From Campylobacter magnus (GTDB lineage Bacteria; Campylobacterota; Campylobacteria; Campylobacterales; Campylobacteraceae): a stretch of 64,000 nucleotides of DNA. The stretch covers positions 1-64,000 of the forward strand of contig NZ_JAQSLK010000001.1 of the NCBI RefSeq assembly GCF_028649595.1, written 5' to 3'. The notes under the pieces are model-generated. The model did no database searches and was not told the DNA's origin. It worked only from the letters and a program-made list of their open reading frames with translations. Within the stretch, counting starts at the first letter, position 1; each line of letters begins with the position of its first letter. Of this stretch, positions 28,889 through 37,853 are shown piece by piece. The position numbers were made by a program, and so were the translations under genes.

Positions 28889-31223
28889 TTTCATCCTTTA
28901 ATGCGTAGTAAAGCTGACCTAAGGCTATGCTCTCATCGCCAGCAGGCAGATTTTTTGGCAGGTAATAGGGCGTATTTTGCGCTTTTAGTAGGGTTATAGT
29001 TCGCTCTAAAAGAGCCTTATTGGCAAAACAGCCGCCGCCTAAAACCACGCTTTTTTCGTGCTTTTTGGCAATTTTTGCAATAAGTGCTGCGATGCCGTTT
29101 ATAAAGCCAGTTGCTGCCACGCTTGGCAAACTCTGGGCCAAAATGCTCTTTAAAACAGCTTCTAGGCTGATTATCTCGCCACTTAGGCTAAACTCATAGC
29201 AAACATCAAGGCTAGAATCATAAAGAGCTTCTAGCTCCATAGCTGCTTGCGCATCGTAGCTAACGCTATCAAGCCCAAGTACAATGCTAGCAACTGCGTC
29301 AAATATCCGCCCCAGCGAGCTAGTTTGAACACTAGCGGCTTTTAAGCCGATTTCAAGCCTTTTAAGCTGATTTTCATCAAAACGCCCAAAAAAGCTAGGC
29401 GCGCTTAGCTCGTATTTTCTAAGCAGCGCAAAGGCTAAAAAATAAATGTTTTTTATAGCATTTTGGCTACCTATCATCGCAAAATAATCAAAATGATAAA
29501 GCCTTTTAAGCCCCTTGCTATCGCAAACTCCAAAAACCTCTCCGCCCCAGATTTTAGCGTCCTCTCCATAACCTGTGCCATCAAAGGCAAAGCCGAGTAT
29601 ATCAGCATTTAAGAGCAGGTTATTCTCGCACATTACGCTATAAATGTGCGCCTTGTGGTGGGCTAGTTTTTTTATGTTTTGCCCACTTTTTTCAAAGTCC
29701 TTTGTATGGCTAAAATGCGGATGCAAATCAGCGATAATCTCAGTGAATTCCAGCTCATAAGTACGCTTAAAAGTAGCTAGTAGGGCATCAAATCTCTCTT
29801 TTGTAGCTATATTTTTTAGATCGCCGATATAAGGACTTAGAAAAATATTTCCCTCGTGGTAAATGCCAAAGGTGTTTTTAAGCTCGCTGCCAAGGGCGAG
29901 TATGGTTTTGTGGGGGGTGCGGGGGGTGTATTTTGGAATTCTAGAATTTTCGCTAGGAATTCTAGAATTTAATAAATTATCGCTAGGAATTCTAGAATTT
30001 GGCGAAATATTATTTGGAATTTCAAAAGGTACAATGCTAGGTCTTAGCCCCCTTGAAGTGCGTATATACTGCGCCAGCTCCAGATTCTCAGAGTAAAACA
30101 CCACGCTATCATCGCTAGGATTTAAAATCTGCCTATTGTGATCAAGCACAAAATCAGCCACCGAGTTAAGTTTAGCACAAAGCTCGTGGGAGCTTGTAAT
30201 AATCGGCTCACCACTTAGATTTGCGCTAGTTGCGATGATGGGCTTTTTAAAGTAATGAAAAAGCAAGAGATTAAAAGAAGTTGGAGCCAGAAAAACACCG
30301 ATTTTATCAATGTTTGGAGCGATTGCCTGACTAAGTTTAGCTCTTAAAAATTGTGATTTTTTTGCTAGCACGATAGGGCGAAGCTGTGAGTTTAGAAGCT
30401 TTTTTTCGCCCTTAGTAAAATCAGCCAAAGCACTTGCCATTTGCTCGTTTTCGCACATTATAGCAAGCGGCTTTGCTGGGCGATTTTTGCGCTTTCTTAG
30501 CTCATTTATTGCCTTAGCATTTGAGCCATCACAGCATAGATGAAAGCCGCCAAGCCCTTTGATTGCGATGATTTTACCTTGTTCTAAAAGCTCTGCGCAG
30601 GTGTTAAAAGCACTCTCGCCCTCCGCGAAAATCTGTCCTTTTAAATCTTTTAAAAACGCTTTTGGACCGCAGTTAGGACAGCAAGTAGGCTGAGCGTGAA
30701 AACGACGATTTAAAGGGTCGTTATACTCACGCTCACAGCTAGCACACATTTTAAACTCTGCCATGCTAGTGTTTTTGCGGTCGTAGGGCAAAGATGAGAT
30801 GATAGAAAAGCGTGGTCCACAATGCGTGCAGTTTATAAAAGCGTGATGGTAACGGCGGTTTTTAGGGTCTCTAAACTCAGCCTCACAATCAGCGCAAATA
30901 GCAAAATCACTTAAAATCGGCGCGATTTTTTGCGCCTGCTGCGAGCTAAGAATTCTAAAATCATCAAAAATCTCGTTTGAGCTCTCACAAATAATCTCAT
31001 CAATGCGAGCAAGTGGGGGTGGATTTTTTTTAAGCCTAGATAAAAAGCTCTCGCAGTCTGCTGCACTGCCACAAAGGCTGATTTGGACGCCAATACCATC
31101 ATTATAGACCTGTCCTTTTAAGCCAAGAGAGAGTGCGAGATTATAGATAAAAGGGCGCATGCCCACGCCTTGGACTAGCCCTTTTAGCGTGATTTTAAGG
31201 CAGTTCAAGTGGATAAATCTCAC
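28881..31223 (-). CDS. hypF: Carbamoyltransferase HypF (hydrogenase maturation) with repeat insertion
   Basis: Makes the carbamoyl adenylate from which the CN ligands of the NiFe centre derive. About 780 residues: acylphosphatase domain (LKGLVQGVGMRPFIYNLA), two Cys4 zinc motifs (CADCEAEFRDPKNRRYHHAF; CASCEREYNDPLNRRFHAQP), a YrdC-like domain to about residue 395, then a Kae1-like domain with HHKAHIYSVMCENN and FAFDGTGYGED. Residues ~407-438 in the interdomain linker are encoded by a palindrome array (NSRIP three times). The start is a GTG at 31223 or a TTG at 31208; both overlap or abut the previous gene. Confidence 0.93.
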   Translation of the reverse strand: MRFIHLNCLKITLKGLVQGVGMRPFIYNLALSLGLKGQVYNDGIGVQISLCGSAADCESFLSRLKKNPPPLARIDEIICESSNEIFDDFRILSSQQAQKIAPILSDFAICADCEAEFRDPKNRRYHHAFINCTHCGPRFSIISSLPYDRKNTSMAEFKMCASCEREYNDPLNRRFHAQPTCCPNCGPKAFLKDLKGQIFAEGESAFNTCAELLEQGKIIAIKGLGGFHLCCDGSNAKAINELRKRKNRPAKPLAIMCENEQMASALADFTKGEKKLLNSQLRPIVLAKKSQFLRAKLSQAIAPNIDKIGVFLAPTSFNLLLFHYFKKPIIATSANLSGEPIITSSHELCAKLNSVADFVLDHNRQILNPSDDSVVFYSENLELAQYIRTSRGLRPSIVPFEIPNNISPNSRIPSDNLLNSRIPSENSRIPKYTPRTPHKTILALGSELKNTFGIYHEGNIFLSPYIGDLKNIATKERFDALLATFKRTYELEFTEIIADLHPHFSHTKDFEKSGQNIKKLAHHKAHIYSVMCENNLLLNADILGFAFDGTGYGEDAKIWGGEVFGVCDSKGLKRLYHFDYFAMIGSQNAIKNIYFLAFALLRKYELSAPSFFGRFDENQLKRLEIGLKAASVQTSSLGRIFDAVASIVLGLDSVSYDAQAAMELEALYDSSLDVCYEFSLSGEIISLEAVLKSILAQSLPSVAATGFINGIAALIAKIAKKHEKSVVLGGGCFANKALLERTITLLKAQNTPYYLPKNLPAGDESIALGQLYYALKDENE
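29909..30003 (-). repeat. Mosaic repeat array translated in frame inside hypF
   Basis: Three GGAATTCTAGAATT units plus the word GGGGGGTGCGGGGGGTGTA, both found in intergenic arrays, lie inside hypF. In this frame they give NSRIP repeats and a YTPRTPH segment, about 32 residues between the YrdC-like and Kae1-like domains. The domains on each side look complete, so the insertion probably sits in a tolerant linker. Confidence 0.85.
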
Positions 31224-32580
31224 TTAGTTTAGCATTTGTGTGTTTTAGGGCCAGCTCGCCAAGTGGCTTTGAGCTAAATAGCGAGCCTAAAAGAACGAAA
31301 TCTTCGCATTCTAGCTCATTTTTTAGCAAGTCAGTATAGCTGTCAATAAAGCTAACAAGGCTCTCAATCAGCCCAAAGCTGATATTTCTCTCATCAGCGC
31401 CAGCTAGCGCAAAGCTCATCGCTGAAGCAATTAGGCTGATTGTATCAAACTCATCCTTACTTTGCATTTTATAATCAATCCTAACGCCCCTTGCGCCGCT
31501 AAAATCAGCCCCAAGGTCAAGTGGCTCATCCTTAAAGCCTAAAATCTCAGCGATAATACAAAATAGCGAGTAAAAATTCGCAGGGCGGTCTATTTTGCCG
31601 GTTTTTAGAGGGAATTTTGCCTTAAAATTTTCAATAAGAGCTGAGCGAGAGCTGATTATTTCATATATTTCTTCGTATGAGCTAGGGATATTGATTTTTA
31701 GCATTTCGTATTGGCTATCACCTTTGAAAACCTTGATAAAATCAGCATTTTCTTTGCTAAAATAAATTAGTCCGCAGTTTTGAGGACTGATTTTGTACTC
31801 GGCTAAAACTAGCGCAAATAGCGCTGCTAGCTTGTTTTTGCTGTTTATGACTGGGCTAAACTCTCCGCCTTTAATCACGCAAAGCTGGCGCTCAAGCAAG
31901 TTTGCGCAAAATGGGCGATTTGAGTCCTTTATAGCTAAGAAGTTTATGCCCTCTAAGCTCTGGGCTAGTTTAAAAAGATTTATATCAAAAGGCGCTCTTA
32001 CCCCAAAAAATAGTGGCGCATCCTTGTGATTTTGGCGAAAAAGCGCACTGGTTCGCAGGCGAATAACTGGCTTTTCAAAACTACTTAGTGCTATCATATT
32101 TTTTTCATCGCAAATAAAAATCTTTGGCAAGAGATTTAGCCTTGTAGGCATGATATAATCGCAATCAAAGTTTTCTAGCTTTGAGATAATAAGCCCTTTG
32201 TAGCTGACACTTTGAGAAGCTTTTAGAGCTTGGGATGCAGCTTTTATAAAGTCCTCATCGCTCTCAAATCCGCACTCATTTTTGCCAGTTTCAAGTGCAT
32301 ATGGCGTGATATTTGCGCTTTTAAAATCCGTGCTAAATGCTGGGATATCAGGCACTTCGTCACAAAGCTGGACGCTAGTGTCTTTTAAAAACACCGAAGT
32401 AGACATCTTAGCTAGCTCATCGCTAAACTTTGTTAGCTCGCTCTCGCTGCCTTGTATAAAAAGCTCGCAGCTATCATCATTTTGGCGCAGAGCATAGCGC
32501 AGATTTGAGCGCCTAGCCCAAAAATCCACAAAAAACGCAATATGCCGCGCCTTGCTATAAAATGTGAAATGTAAAGTCAT
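31195..32580 (-). CDS. HydE-like hydrogenase accessory protein
   Basis: 461 residues, no signal peptide or clear membrane segment. I recognise no catalytic motif. The N-terminus (LHFTFYSKARHIAFFVDFWARRSNLRYALRQNDD) resembles a HypF-type acylphosphatase-like start in pattern only. Its place after hydABCD and before hypF is where HydE, an accessory protein of Wolinella and Helicobacter hydABCDE operons, is found; the name rests mainly on that context. It overlaps hypF by up to 29 bases, implying co-expression. Confidence 0.5.
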   Translation of the reverse strand: MTLHFTFYSKARHIAFFVDFWARRSNLRYALRQNDDSCELFIQGSESELTKFSDELAKMSTSVFLKDTSVQLCDEVPDIPAFSTDFKSANITPYALETGKNECGFESDEDFIKAASQALKASQSVSYKGLIISKLENFDCDYIMPTRLNLLPKIFICDEKNMIALSSFEKPVIRLRTSALFRQNHKDAPLFFGVRAPFDINLFKLAQSLEGINFLAIKDSNRPFCANLLERQLCVIKGGEFSPVINSKNKLAALFALVLAEYKISPQNCGLIYFSKENADFIKVFKGDSQYEMLKINIPSSYEEIYEIISSRSALIENFKAKFPLKTGKIDRPANFYSLFCIIAEILGFKDEPLDLGADFSGARGVRIDYKMQSKDEFDTISLIASAMSFALAGADERNISFGLIESLVSFIDSYTDLLKNELECEDFVLLGSLFSSKPLGELALKHTNAKLSEIYPLELP

Positions 32581-32720
32581 AAAAACGCCTTAAATTCTAG
32601 AATTTAAATATCGTGATTATAGCAAAAATTATAAGGAATTCTAGAATTCCTTAGGTAATTGTATGATTTTTTCTAGGGGGTGTGGGGGAATTCTAGTTTG
32701 GGAATTCTAGAATTTTGCCT

Positions 32721-33003
32721 TTATTTTAGCCCTAGCTTTGAGTGCGAACCAAAGCGTAAGCAGTGTAAAATAAGCTCATTTTCGTTTTTTTTCATATACC
32801 AAAAGTGCATTGCCTTTTATGTGGCATTCTCTCGTGCCGATAAAATCGCCTTTTAGTGCGTGGTCTTTGTATTTTGGCTCTAAAATCTCATCATTTGCTA
32901 GCTTTTCTATGACAGCACGAAGCTCGGCTATAAGCGCAGAGTCGTTTTTAAAAGGCTTTAAATCTTTTTTAAAAACCTTGTGGTATTTAATGCTAAATTT
33001 CAT
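32721..33003 (-). pseudogene. YafQ/RelE-type toxin with frameshift in an A8 tract
   Basis: The open reading frame (32776-33003, 75 codons) begins like a YafQ mRNA interferase (FSIKYHKVFKKDLKPFKND; GTRECHIKGNALLVYE) but stops just after an A8 run (minus strand; 32785-32792). Removing one A opens the frame to 32721, giving ENELILHCLRFGSHSKLGL, the usual YafQ C-terminus with its catalytic His in GSHS. As sequenced, the toxin is therefore truncated before the active-site His. Homopolymer slippage could restore it. It overlaps the antitoxin by four bases. Confidence 0.8.
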
Positions 33004-33209
33004 TTTAGCAAGTCGCTCATAAGCTCATCTACATCGCTATAAGCTTTTGAGAGATTTTTGTTATTTCTAGCTTCGTTTATTACTTTTAGCGTTTGGCTTT
33101 GGTCGGTGCTAAACTTAAACTTTTGATTTTGTTCTTTTGCTAGTTTTTTGGCAAATTCTAGAATTTGTTCTAAAAATGCGCTATTTGCGCTTAGTGTTAG
33201 GCTTGTCAT
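33000..33209 (-). CDS. RelB/DinJ-type antitoxin
   Basis: A 69-residue partner immediately upstream of the YafQ-like toxin with an ATGA overlap, the standard antitoxin-toxin arrangement. The C-terminal half (NEARNNKNLSKAYSDVDELMSDLL) resembles the toxin-wrapping tail of RelB/DinJ-type antitoxins. No strong DNA-binding motif can be read. The pair sits between hydD and the HydE-like gene, splitting an otherwise continuous operon. Confidence 0.7.
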   Translation of the reverse strand: MTSLTLSANSAFLEQILEFAKKLAKEQNQKFKFSTDQSQTLKVINEARNNKNLSKAYSDVDELMSDLLK

Positions 33210-33239
33210 CTTTGCTCCTTTTTGTGAATTTTAGCTGAA

Positions 33240-33361
33240 TTTTTAGGCTTTATGTAGATTTTTTAGCAAATTCTAGAATTTAGAGTTAGGAATTCTAGAT
33301 TTTATTCTAAGGAATTCTAGATTTAGAATTCTAAAATAATTTAGGAATTCTAGAATTGCTT
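33240..33361. repeat. Palindrome array between hydD and the antitoxin
   Basis: About five degenerate units separate hydD from the toxin-antitoxin pair, and two or three more lie beyond the pair at 32590-32720. The toxin-antitoxin module is thus bracketed by repeats, which fits insertion by recombination between arrays. Confidence 0.7.
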
Positions 33362-33901
33362 TTAAAATTGTTTTTCTTGCCATTTTTTGGCAATGTCAGC
33401 TATGCTGTAATCAGCCTTTTTATCACAAGTAAAGCCAAGCTTACTCAGTTCTTTTAAAAACACCTTGCTCATTACAGGCACGGCGTTTTGTAGCTCAGAG
33501 CTTAGCTCAAAGCTCATAGGCTCTATGCGTTTTGGGATAACGCCTATTATCTTAGTCTTTGGGCGGTCGCCTAGCAAGTCCATCATTTGTAGGGTTTGGA
33601 GCATTTCTACTTCATGCGCTGAGCCACTCCATTTTATAGCATTTGGGGCATCCTCAAAGTCAAAAAAATACACATCGCCCACCAAGCCACCATTTGCGTC
33701 AATGCAGTCGCAAACTATGAGATACTCATAGTCAGCGATGATAGGGGCAAGGTGATTTGCCATTGTCCCACCATCAAGGAAAGTCAAAGTATGCTCTGGC
33801 GATGAGAATTCGTAGTTTTCGCTCATCATTTTCATAAAATGAACGCCTACGCCCTCATCGCCAAACATCACATTGCCTATACCAAGAGCTAGTATTTTCA
33901 A
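33362..33901 (-). CDS. hydD: Hydrogenase maturation protease
   Basis: Removes the C-terminal peptide of the large subunit after nickel insertion. 179 residues. LALGIGNVMFGDEGVGVHFM holds the first metal-binding acid, and VCDCIDANG and SAHEVEMLQTL match the family's later ligands. Its start overlaps the cytochrome stop (ATGA). Confidence 0.93.
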   Translation of the reverse strand: MKILALGIGNVMFGDEGVGVHFMKMMSENYEFSSPEHTLTFLDGGTMANHLAPIIADYEYLIVCDCIDANGGLVGDVYFFDFEDAPNAIKWSGSAHEVEMLQTLQMMDLLGDRPKTKIIGVIPKRIEPMSFELSSELQNAVPVMSKVFLKELSKLGFTCDKKADYSIADIAKKWQEKQF

Positions 33902-34605
33902 GTGCGTTTTCCGTCTTTTATAAACTTATAGCCGCTAAAAATCGCATCCATGCCGCCGTCTCTACCTTTTATAGCGTTAAAGACAGCCATATAGATATGA
34001 ACACAGACAAAAATCACAACAGCCCAAGTAAGAATATGATGAATTTGGCGTACATTTGCTAGACCACCAAACATCGCCTCAAAGCTCCTCATACACTCAT
34101 AAATAAGCCCACCAAAGCCCTCGTGATAGCTATTTGCGTATAAAATAAACCCAGTTAAGCAAAGTCCTATCATAAGCAAATAAAATACCACATAAGATAT
34201 AAATTGTAGTGGATTATACACGCCTTTTAGGTGTGGGTGCTCGCCTACAAATAAATAATATTTTATTTGCGCTACCCAAGTTTTGATATTAAAGCTATCT
34301 TTTATACTTACTCTTTCTCCATGACTTTTTCTATCAAAGAAAAACAAATAGCTTTTAAAAATCAAGCAGCCAAGCAAGATAAATCCAGCCACTTCATGTA
34401 CAGCACGCCATTTAGCGTTCATGAAGTTTATCGGCTCGCCAGTTACCACAGGTGCAGCAAATACATAAGCGATATATAGACCGCTTACAGTAAGCACGAT
34501 TATGCTTATAGCACGCACCCAGTGAGTAAAGCGCAAGCCAATAGAAAATTCATAAACAGCTTCTCTATTGTTCTCGCCGCTTCCGTGTTTATATACTTCT
34601 TTCAT
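33898..34605 (-). CDS. hydC: Ni/Fe-hydrogenase b-type cytochrome subunit
   Basis: A 235-residue membrane dihaem cytochrome that anchors the hydrogenase and passes electrons to menaquinone. Four transmembrane helices; haem-ligand candidates include RFTHWVRA, WRAVHEVAGFILLG and RQIHHILTWAVVIFVCVHIY. Located 9 bases after hydB. Confidence 0.93.
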   Translation of the reverse strand: MKEVYKHGSGENNREAVYEFSIGLRFTHWVRAISIIVLTVSGLYIAYVFAAPVVTGEPINFMNAKWRAVHEVAGFILLGCLIFKSYLFFFDRKSHGERVSIKDSFNIKTWVAQIKYYLFVGEHPHLKGVYNPLQFISYVVFYLLMIGLCLTGFILYANSYHEGFGGLIYECMRSFEAMFGGLANVRQIHHILTWAVVIFVCVHIYMAVFNAIKGRDGGMDAIFSGYKFIKDGKRT

Positions 34606-34614
34606 GCTCGCCCC

Positions 34615-36333
34615 TTAGATCAGGTTTGGATTTACTTTGTAGTGGCTGATTTCATTGCCTTTCATATCCATTACATGTACAGCACAAGCGATACAAGGAT
34701 CGTAGCTGTGGATTTTGCGGATGATTTCTAGTGGCTGTTTTAGATCAGCGATTTTTAGTCCTACTAGGCAAGCCTCATAGCTACCCATTTTGCCAGCAGC
34801 ATCTTTTGGAGATGCGTTCCATGTGCTTGGCACTACTGCTTGCCAGTTTTCTATCACTCCGTTTTTTATACGACACCAGTGGCTTAGAGTTCCTCTTGGC
34901 ACATGTCCTATGTAGCGACCTTTGTATTCTTTGTTTTTATCTATTACATATGGTGCGCAGGTGCTATCATCTACTTTTAGATTTTCTACTAGGTTGTTAA
35001 AGGCTTTTAGGCAGTTATCAGCTATTACTTTTGCTTCTATCATGCGAGTTGCGGTTCTACCTAGTGTGCTAAGAACTGCGCCTAGTGGCAAGCCAGTATC
35101 GCTTAGGAATTTCTCTACAACAGGCGCTACATATTGATTACCTTTTGCGTAGTTTACTACGATATTTGCAAGTGGTCCTACTTGCATAGGCTCGCTGTCA
35201 TAGCGTGGTGCTTTTATCCAACTATACTTGCCAGCATGATCAAATACCTTGCTATCAGCCATTTGCCCTTTTGCGTTTAGCGTTTTTTCATCTTTAAGCC
35301 CTGTGAAGTTTGGCTCAGTCTCGCCGTCGTATGGATGTAATGCTTTGTCATTTTTATACCATGAGTGAGTGGCTTCTTCTGTGATTTTGCTCTCATCTAC
35401 TTCAAGCACATTTTTTATATCGCCGTTCATAATAATACCGCTATCAAATAGATAGTCATTTTTGCCTACCATAAAGGTCCTGCTTGTAAACAGATTTGGT
35501 ACGCCCACATCATTTAGCACGCTTGCTTCGTTTGCGTAGGCTTTACCTGCCATTACTAGATCTGGGTAGTAAGCACGGTTGATAAAATCAGCAACTTCCT
35601 GGAATTTAACCATATACTCGCCTAGTCTTGCTGGGCTTTTTAGATCCATTACGCAAGTTACGCCGCCAACAGTTAGGCTTTGTGGGTGAGGTTGCTTGCC
35701 GCCAAAGACAGCCATCATCTGCGCTGCTGTTCTTTGTACTCTTAGGCACTCTAAATAGTGGCTTAGAGCAATAAGGTTTTGCTCTGGTGTGAAATGATAA
35801 GTGCTGTGTCCCCAGTATGCGTTAGCAAAAGGTCCTAGTGCGCCCTTTTTCACAAAGGCTGCTACTTTGTCTTGGACTGCTTTTAGCTGGTCTGCACCAC
35901 AAGCGTATGGAGTAGAGCAGTATTTAAAGGCTTCATCGCTTGCTTTTTTAGGATCGGCTGAGAGAGCGCTAACGATATCAACAAAATCAAGTGCGTGGAG
36001 TTGATAAAAATGCACCGGATGGTCGTGTAAAAATAGTGCTGCATTCATCAGCGTTCTAGTTAGCTCAGCATTTAGTGGGATTTGAATTCCAAGAGCGTTT
36101 TCTACTGCTTCTATGCCGGCTCGGTAGTGAGAAAAGGTACAAACTCCACAAATGCGCTGAGTCATAAAGCCAGCATCGCGTGGGTCACGGCCTTTTACGA
36201 TTTGCTCGATTCCACGCCATAGAGTTGAGCCGCTATAAGCTTCTTGGACTACATTATTTTCATCTACCATTACTTCTATGCGCAAGTGTCCTTCAATGCG
36301 TGTGATAGGATCTACTACTATTCTTTGTGCCAT
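34615..36333 (-). CDS. hydB: Ni/Fe-hydrogenase large subunit
   Basis: Catalytic subunit of the membrane-bound uptake hydrogenase. 572 residues. Nickel ligands are in RICGVC near the N-terminus and DPCIACAVH near the C-terminus; cleavage by HydD after that His would release the last 14-15 residues (VMDMKGNEISHYKV and on). VDPITRIEGHLRIEV opens the protein as usual. Three bases separate it from hydA. Confidence 0.98.
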   Translation of the reverse strand: MAQRIVVDPITRIEGHLRIEVMVDENNVVQEAYSGSTLWRGIEQIVKGRDPRDAGFMTQRICGVCTFSHYRAGIEAVENALGIQIPLNAELTRTLMNAALFLHDHPVHFYQLHALDFVDIVSALSADPKKASDEAFKYCSTPYACGADQLKAVQDKVAAFVKKGALGPFANAYWGHSTYHFTPEQNLIALSHYLECLRVQRTAAQMMAVFGGKQPHPQSLTVGGVTCVMDLKSPARLGEYMVKFQEVADFINRAYYPDLVMAGKAYANEASVLNDVGVPNLFTSRTFMVGKNDYLFDSGIIMNGDIKNVLEVDESKITEEATHSWYKNDKALHPYDGETEPNFTGLKDEKTLNAKGQMADSKVFDHAGKYSWIKAPRYDSEPMQVGPLANIVVNYAKGNQYVAPVVEKFLSDTGLPLGAVLSTLGRTATRMIEAKVIADNCLKAFNNLVENLKVDDSTCAPYVIDKNKEYKGRYIGHVPRGTLSHWCRIKNGVIENWQAVVPSTWNASPKDAAGKMGSYEACLVGLKIADLKQPLEIIRKIHSYDPCIACAVHVMDMKGNEISHYKVNPNLI

Positions 36334-36336
36334 GTT

Positions 36337-37479
36337 TTATTCCTCCGCTTTTTTCGCACTTGCGATTACTGCGTGAGCAGCTATCGCTACACCAGTTAGA
36401 GCTAACACGCCTATGCCGATTTTATCAGCCACGGCGTCGCTGCCAAGTCCGCCAAATACGCTTTTATATAATCTATCGCCCAAAGGCTCTTCAAATGGTC
36501 CCATGTTATCCCAGAAGTTTGGCTCTGAGCAGCCGATACAGCCGTGACCTGCTTGGATAGGCCAGCTTGTGTGGCTATTAAAACGTTCTTGCGAGCAGTT
36601 ATTAAATGTATATGGGCCTTTACAGCCGACTTTGTATAGACAGTAGCCTTTTTTTGCGCCTTCATCGCCGAAGGCTTCTACGAACTCGCCAGCATCAAAA
36701 TGTCCTCTACGCTCGCAAAGGTCGTGAATTCTATGTCCGTAAGCCCATTTTGGTCTATTGTAGCTATCAAGTGCTGGCAAAGTGCCAAATAGCAAGTAAT
36801 GAAGCACATTTCCTACTATATTTTTCTCACTTGGTGGACAGCCAGGGACATTTATAACAGGTTTATTTGTTACTTTGTGAAGTGGCATTGCGCCAGTTGG
36901 GTTTGGAGCTGCTGCTTGGATACCGCCAAAGCTAGAACAGGTGCCAATAGCAAATATAGCAGCCGCATTCCCAGCTGCGTGCTTAGCATGTGCCTCGCCA
37001 GTTTTGCCCTCTGGACCTACGCTTAGATAAAAGGCGTTTTGTCCGGCTGGAATTCCACCTTCTACCATTAGCACATATTGACCTTTGTATTTTTCTATCG
37101 CGCCCTCTAAGTTCTCTTCTGCTTGCCAGCCACTAGCTGCCATCACAGTCTCGTGATACTCAAGGCTAATGTAGTCAAATATAAGACTATCAATAGTTGG
37201 CGCATCGCTGCGAAGTAGGCTCTCAGAACATCCTGTACACTCAGCCATGTGTAGCCAGATAACAGGCAGACGATCTGCCATCTCAGCAGCCTTTGCCACG
37301 CTTGGTGCTAAGCTAGCAGGCAGTGCTAGTAGGGCAGTCATAGAACCAGCCCATTTCATAAAATCACGGCGAGAAAAGCCATGAGATTTAAGAGCGTCCA
37401 TTATAGAGCCGTCTTTCATCTTTGGCAAAGCTTGAAGCTGTGCTAGACGAAGATCAAGCGAATTTTGAAGGTCTTTCAT
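36337..37479 (-). CDS. hydA: Ni/Fe-hydrogenase small subunit with Tat signal
   Basis: Electron-transfer subunit with three Fe-S clusters. 380 residues. The Tat motif SRRDFMKW is at residues ~36-43, followed by a hydrophobic stretch and cleavage near AKAAE. AECTGCSES, GTCSSFGGI, GCPPSEKN and the C-terminal HGCIGCSEPNFW ligate clusters. A C-terminal hydrophobic helix anchors it in the membrane. The folded heterodimer is exported by its Tat signal. Confidence 0.97.
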   Translation of the reverse strand: MKDLQNSLDLRLAQLQALPKMKDGSIMDALKSHGFSRRDFMKWAGSMTALLALPASLAPSVAKAAEMADRLPVIWLHMAECTGCSESLLRSDAPTIDSLIFDYISLEYHETVMAASGWQAEENLEGAIEKYKGQYVLMVEGGIPAGQNAFYLSVGPEGKTGEAHAKHAAGNAAAIFAIGTCSSFGGIQAAAPNPTGAMPLHKVTNKPVINVPGCPPSEKNIVGNVLHYLLFGTLPALDSYNRPKWAYGHRIHDLCERRGHFDAGEFVEAFGDEGAKKGYCLYKVGCKGPYTFNNCSQERFNSHTSWPIQAGHGCIGCSEPNFWDNMGPFEEPLGDRLYKSVFGGLGSDAVADKIGIGVLALTGVAIAAHAVIASAKKAEE

Positions 37480-37508
37480 CTTTACCCCTTTACAAAAGAT
37501 TTTTCGTA

Positions 37509-37514
37509 ATTATA
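37509..37514 (-). promoter_or_regulatory. -10 box of the hydABCD operon
   Basis: AAATATAATTACG on the minus strand gives TATAAT 30 bases before the hydA ATG in a very AT-rich leader. A NikR operator was not identified. Confidence 0.5.
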
Positions 37515-37591
37515 TTTAATTATTATTTATAAAAAAATAAGTTTTTAAACTAATATTTTTTTTTAAGATTTTATTAATAAGACAGGGAATT

Positions 37592-37853
37592 CTAGAATTC
37601 CTAGACTAAAAATACCCCCACACCCTGGGTCAGCGGATGCGAAGCAAAAAATCTAGAATTCCTAGCAAAATTCTAGAATTCCTAGAACTTATAAATAAAA
37701 AAAGCCCTAGGGAATTCTAGAATTCCTAGCAAAATTCTAGAATTTCTTAGGGCTTGAGATTTAGTGAATTCTAGATTTATAAAAGAATTCTAGAATTCCC
37801 TAGAAAAGCTTAGAAGCTAACTCTTAGTATTTTTTCTTTTCGTTATCTTCTAC
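37592..37853. repeat. Left arm of long inverted repeat flanking the chemoreceptor gene
   Basis: Covers most of the 344-base gap between hydA and the MCP gene and the last ten codons of the MCP gene. It matches, inverted, 39950-40166: both share a block with CACCCTGGGTCAGCGGATGC, an AGGGCTTGAGATTT block, and GTTATCTTCTAC from the MCP 3' end. The left arm has an extra ~60 bases (37681-37740). Confidence 0.85.
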
